This document shows, piece after piece, positions 59,024-64,000 of a stretch of 64,000 nt of DNA. The DNA lies in NCBI GenBank assembly GCA_001692895.1, contig KV748188.1:1240001-1304000 (forward strand), written 5' to 3'. Position 1 is the stretch's first letter. Each line of letters opens with the position of its first letter. The translations under genes and the position numbers were made by a program. The DNA comes from Cenococcum geophilum 1.58. Its lineage: Eukaryota; Ascomycota; Dothideomycetes; Gloniales; Gloniaceae. Under the pieces are notes generated by a model that saw only the letters and a list, made by a program, of their open reading frames with translations, had not been told where the DNA came from and ran no database searches.

Positions 59024-60179
59024 GAAAAGAACACCAAAATCGAGATCCGACCCATACTGTCCTATGGGGGCTCTTTTCCGTCTCATCTTGTCCGTACGGT
59101 CAAGCTGAGAGTGAGGATCTCGTCTGCTACTGATGCAGCGGCGTTACGTCGTGGCTATAGGGCGCTTTCGAATGCGTCGCCCTCGACGCCGTCAGAACAG
59201 CAGAGTTTTTGTGGGTCTTGGCGCCAAGACCTAGTCAACAACACGGGCAAGACGACTCCATAAAATTGACCTCTGCACCTCCACGCGGTGGAGCCCGGGA
59301 ACCTAGTATGCAGCTATTGGCGTTCCATCTGGATCGTGCCAATAGACTACTAGAGCAAACGCAGAGACGTGCGTACGGCTGTGTAGCGCCGGCGCTGCGA
59401 CGTGGTAGTGCAAAGAAGTCTCTGCTAGGAGGGTGAGCCCTAGCGGAAGCCTATAAGTTCTACTACGTCTTTACATATTCGTTCCGGTACACCTGAAGCA
59501 CGGCTTTAAACGGCGTCCCCCCTCTACCTTCTATATGAATACCTATACGACCAAACAAGCCGCATGCGGCGACCGATAAGCCGCGAACGGCGACCGAACA
59601 AGCCGTACACGGCGACCGAACGACGAACCCCATACGCCAAAGGAGGTCTGTGATGAGCCTCTTATTCCCCACTCTACCTAATAGCCTGGACTTACCCACG
59701 CGGTATTTTGTCTCCCTCTACATCTCGAAAACCAGCTAGGCGCAGGCGATAGGATGTAGGGGACCTAGGTTGGGGCCCTAGGACAAGACACCTAGTATAT
59801 TCGTCCTACTGTTCCTTTGGGGTGGAAATTACGCTGCAAGTAGGAGGACTGTAGGCGTATGCACGCTAGGGTATTTAAATAGGAGCGAAAGGGTAGGATT
59901 ACATTATTTTTACGGCAATTATTATATCTCTATCAGGAAGTATGGTACGAAAGGTAGATAGGGCAAGATAGGCAATCAGGACACCCCCGTACGGGGGTCT
60001 CAGAGCAGCGACCTAAAGGTATTTTTCCTCCCGTTGACGTAGTACGGGCGTGCTACCTGGAGGGGTACACTCTGTATTACCACTCACGTTCGCCTTGGAG
60101 GTTTTTTGTATCTATATCACGGCAGTAGTCTGCATGGACCTTAATTGGGACCGCATTAAACGTTAAATAAGAATCAATA
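59024..60179. mobile_element. Non-LTR-like insertion with 16 bp target duplication
   Basis: A direct repeat ATAGATAGGGGAGTTA flanks the insertion (59008-59023 and 60180-60195). The copia-3 gag reading resumes after it. The 3' end is A-rich (TTAAATAAGAATCAATA). A long variable TSD plus A-rich tail fits a 5'-truncated LINE or a SINE-like element. No reverse transcriptase is recognisable. Unlike its surroundings it has normal CpA/TpG content and is GC-rich, so it is young or escaped RIP. Short open frames at 59209-59436 (plus) and 59463-59699 (minus) are not recognised. Confidence 0.7.
59549..59625. repeat. Tandem repeat, 21-22 bp units, inside the non-LTR-like insertion
   Basis: Three to four units of GCGACCGAACAAGCCGYAYRCG type with small differences. 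These make the cysteine/valine-rich minus-strand frame repetitive. Confidence 0.75.
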
Positions 60180-63100
60180 ATAGATAGGGGAGTTATTAGA
60201 GATAATATTCAGGAGTATATTATTAACGCAAAAGAAGAGCATAAATAAACTCTATAAGAGATTAAGCATTAACTACGCACTATAAGGAAGCTTAACTTAT
60301 AATAGAATCTAAGCAATATATCTCTAGAGATAAATCTACCTCCACCTTTAACTTCTCTGTCTCCAATTTAACCCATAACTTTAATATTAGATACTATACC
60401 CTAATAAAAGCAGGTATAAGATCCTATTACTTTATAATTTAATAACCTAAAGACTCCACCAACCAGACCTACGTCCCTACTACAGCCTATAATGCAACTC
60501 CCACCTCCTTTATCTTAATCTTAAATTAGAGGCATTTTAAAATTGCTTATAGAGCTTACAAAGCTCTATTTAGATTAGGAGAAGAAGTTTAGCGGGGAAT
60601 TATATAATATTCTTAATTCGAAATTGCGTATCTTCTATAACTATTACTAGAAGGTAGGAATAGAGTCTAATTAATACCACAACGCCTATTCTATTATGAT
60701 TAGGGGCCGAGCTAGTACCTTCTATTATAATTATTTAGCAGGAAAAGGATATAACTTTAACCGTATAATATATAAGTTAAGATACTACTTTAAAATAGAA
60801 GAGAATAAGTAGCAGTATATATTAGAATAGAGAGAGACTACCTTTTTAAGAATTATTGCTATAAACCTAGGTATTCCTCGGCTTAATTATCTTTAAAAGC
60901 TCTTTAATTAACTTTAGACAATCCAGCGTAGTCTATCTAAATTATATTAAGAGGATTTCAGCCTACGTGATTAAGTTATTAGCGTATACTAAGGTGTTAA
61001 AGAATATAACCTTACTCTCTTTAATCCTGCAAATACTTATAAAGGAGTATATACTTAATTAAGATCTTCTATTAGCACCGCTCTACGCTCTTAAGAAGTA
61101 TAGCAATTTAACACCCAACTTTAGTCTACTTTAATCAACCTGGACGACCTGGCCGACTAATATAATCACAACTAGACTAATCAAACATATAGTGGCCGTG
61201 GTAGGCAATATAGTAGAGGGTATAATCAACGACTATAAGGCAAAGGTGGAGGTCCTTATAGAGGTTTATTTCGAAGTAATTACCAGAAAAAGTGCTATAT
61301 TTATAAAAAACTGAATTGCTGGTTAACTAGGCATTCTTTTAATAAGTAAAAAAGGCATATAATAAGTTTCGCTAAAGTATAAGAAATGTCAAAAATTATA
61401 AGGTTACTACGGCCTGCTTTTAAAGCTTCCTAGTTTAATATAAAGGCGTAGAAGATCTTAAGGGTAAGGTTAATAAGGCTAAACAGCTCCTTATAGATAT
61501 GGAAATTAAGAACTACTCACCCAACCAATACTTCACTAAGTATAGTAAGGTAGATAGTATATAAACCGTCGCTATTCTTAATAACCAATCTACGCTACAT
61601 TCTATTATAAAGTTAGATATCTTTAACGAGCCAAAGGAGAGCTCCGCATTCTCTTTTAATAATAAATACTCGGCAAATATCTTCTATAGTATTATGCCAG
61701 ATACTAGAGCCGTAAAAGTATCTATAGCAGGAGAACCTTAAGTTCGAGCTCTCTAGCAGCTTAATAGCTCTATTTAGATTAACTAATTAACGGCAGGCCA
61801 ATATACGATTTATTTTAGCAAGGGTACTATAATCTCTTTTAGCACAATTAGAGTCCAAACCCCCTTAGGGTATATCACTTTTCATATTATTCCCATAAAC
61901 ACCCTATTTCTATTTTGCATTAGAGATATAAACAAATTAGGCGTTAAGCTTAATAACCTTAAAAATATACTTATTTAGGGAGATAACTAGGTGCCCGTCG
62001 TGCGTAAGTAGGGTTACCCTTAGTAGCTCCTTTATTAACTAGAAAAGAGTATTGCTTAAAGCCACCTAACTAAGTTAGAGTTACGTTAACTACACCATTA
62101 ATTTAGCCACCTATCTATTTATTAATTACTTAGGGTTCTTTAGCAAGTAGGCTATAAAGTTAAGGTTAAGGCAATTAAGCATTTTATAAAGTACTACTAT
62201 TACTACTAAATAAACCAGAAGTCCCCTAGCCGATTTAAGTTTACCCTTAAAAATAACTATAACTTCAACTTCTATATTATCGTTAACGTTATATATCTTA
62301 GCGGCAAGCCAGTATTCTAAGTTATTAACTTCTTAACCTCCTTCTAAGCCGCACGTTTCTTAAAGGATATATCAGCTAGAAACGCATAGGATACCCTTTA
62401 ATTATACTAGATTAATATCTACCTAGGACCCCCTAATTAAATCGTCCATAATATAGGAAAGAACTTCTTATTTATAGAGTTTTAATAATAGATAAAGGCA
62501 ATAGTAATCGAGGTTAAGGAAGTCCCTATTAAGGTATATAATAGTATTAAAAAAGTAAAGCGGTATTACACGCCATTACGCCGCGTATATAAGATTATCT
62601 CTTTAAAACTAGAGGACGCTAGTAAAGAACTTACCTTATAAATAGCTATTAAAGCTATTAACAATTCTGCTGGCCTAAATAAACTCATACCCACGTTACT
62701 AGTCTTTAGCGCCTACCCTTAAATAACTAACAATTCTCTACTATCTCCCTCCGTTATATAATGAGCTAAGGCTATTTATAAGGCAACAAAGGAGGTGCAA
62801 CGTCTCTACGCTACACACTAGGTTAATAACGCACTAGGAATAAGAAATGGCTTAAACACCTTAACTATGCTTAATCTACCACTCCAGTCTAAGATACGCG
62901 TATAGCGTAAAAAGGGAGGATAGTTAGGCCTATATTAACTTATTGTAATTAATGGTTAAACTTATACTATTTAAATGCCTTACAGACCCACTTAATTCCA
63001 TTTAACTGTTATTAAGCCTTACTATAAAGATAACATTTTTAAGCCTTTACAGGACGCCCTAAAAGATACCCTAAAGGAGAACCACAATTAACGTGCTCTA

Positions 63101-64000
63101 GAAGGCGACTACAATTCTAATATAATTATAGTAGATATGCCGCAACCACGACGCGGTAGAGGTCGCCTAAAGGGATTACGAAATCACTAACATCTTATTA
63201 ATTTTAAAGAGCAATTTATTACCGCCATTAAGAATAGAGTTAAGTTATTAATAGCCTTTATAACAGCTAAAGAGAAGGCTAACTTTAAGCTTGCAAAACA
63301 GCTCTAAAAGGAAGGTCGTATTATAACTCCAGAAGCTCCTTTCTAAGCATCTAACAAACAGGAGATTGATAGTCTTATTATAAAAGGAGTCTTTAAATTT
63401 AAGAAGTATAACCCTACCAAATTTAATAGAGTTCGCATCTTTAAATTAAGAATAGTTAATAAGATTAAGGGCAAAGCTACTAACGCCCCATTTAAGAAAT
63501 TAAGGCTTATTATTTAAGGCTATAATAACAATAGCAAGGAGGTAATTCTTATATAATCTCCTATAATTTAACGAGCTAGTTAGCGAGTTATTATTGCGCT
63601 AGCTCCCTCCTTAATAAAGAATAAAATAGCGGTTTATTTATAAAATATTATTTAGGCCTATACCCAATTAAAGACGCACCTTCAGCGCTTAATACTAGCA
63701 TACCTTCCAGAGCAAATTCGCTACTAATATCCTAAAGATACAATCATAGTTATGCTTAAGCTATTATATAGAATCGCAGAGGCAGGAACTTATTAGTAGG
63801 CTACCTATAGCAAGCACTATAAAGAGAGGCTCTTAATAACTACTTTTATATTTAATCTATACTTCCTTATCACAACTACGGGAACCCTATTTAGAATTAT
63901 CGGCATATAAACTAATAATATAATTATCTTAGGAGACGACTAATTCTTAGCTTTTAAAGAAGATAAGCTAGTAAAGGCAAATCTCATAGCAAAGCTAAAG

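Larger units (their letters stand above)
58735..63998 (+). pseudogene. Copia-3 gag-pol relic
   Basis: Gag begins MALTYPKKYKK. The zinc knuckle CYICKKLNCWLTRHSF is at about 61292-61340. The protease region (IMPDTRAVKVS, where Asp-Thr-Gly has become Asp-Thr-Arg) is at about 61690. The integrase follows: zinc finger from about 62080, core with FNFYIIVNVIYLSGKPV and the GKNFLF segment near 62460. An AT-hook-like RRGRGRLKG lies at about 63150. RT begins near 63370 (IIKGVFKF, APFKKLRLIIQGY) and is cut by the window end. Integrase before RT shows copia order. Confidence 0.85.
58162..64000 (+). mobile_element. Ty1/copia element inserted in G3, 3' end outside window
   Basis: 5' LTR 58162-58322, gag from about 58735, then a 1.16 kb foreign insertion (59024-60179), gag resumes, and pol runs to the window end inside RT. 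Stops are mainly RIP-type. The LTR keeps more CpA and TpG than the coding region. It is related to, but distinct from, the copia relic at 1-2820; both share the HRRFG/SIYQLL-type integrase start and the FKFTLK motif. Confidence 0.87.

Overview
The window looks like a chromosome segment of a filamentous ascomycete (Pezizomycotina; class not determinable from the sequence alone). The evidence is short 47-111 bp introns with GTAAGT/GTATGT-type donors and CTAAC/CTGAC-like branch sites, fungal housekeeping genes (VTC4, OST1, COG4, a NIPA-type transporter), a NACHT-ankyrin NLR, and transposon relics in which CpA/TpG is visibly replaced by TpA. That last pattern is the signature of repeat-induced point mutation (RIP).

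There are three compartments. (1) 1-10.7 kb is dead transposons: the 3' part of a Ty1/copia element (1-2.8 kb), a structurally complete but mutated copia element on the minus strand with 181 bp LTRs and a TAGAC target duplication (3240-8814), and a Tc1/mariner transposase relic (about 9.4-10.5 kb). (2) 10.7-37.9 kb is the gene island: a small lipid-anchor-type, retropepsin-like gene split by a 212 bp palindromic MITE; VTC4; OST1; a bifunctional pseudouridine-degrading enzyme; a GPI-anchored serine/alanine-rich surface protein; a NIPA-like Mg2+ transporter; COG4; a GC-rich mercuric/lipoamide-type disulfide reductase; and an NLR (NACHT_N-NACHT-ankyrin) whose near-identical ankyrin repeats run past a premature stop. 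(3) 38-64 kb is a nested retrotransposon stack. A Gypsy element (G1) is interrupted by a DNA transposon (D1), by a complete chromovirus with a chromodomain (G2) and by a second Gypsy copy of its own family (G3). G3 is interrupted by a copia element, which in turn carries a non-LTR-like 1.16 kb insertion.

The housekeeping genes are independent single-gene units with short shared promoters (OST1 with the pseudouridine gene; the NIPA transporter with COG4; the reductase with the NLR). They serve polyphosphate synthesis, N-glycosylation, nucleoside catabolism, Mg2+ transport and Golgi tethering. The two lineage-variable loci, the retropepsin-like gene and the NLR, lie at the two edges of the island against the transposon blocks, and both are broken. 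No bacterial-type system, CRISPR array, tRNA or rRNA was found. The most novel-looking items are the MITE-split anchored retropepsin-like gene, the NLR repeat array with its cryptic 3' repeats, the DNA transposon D1, and the long 3' region of the chromovirus.
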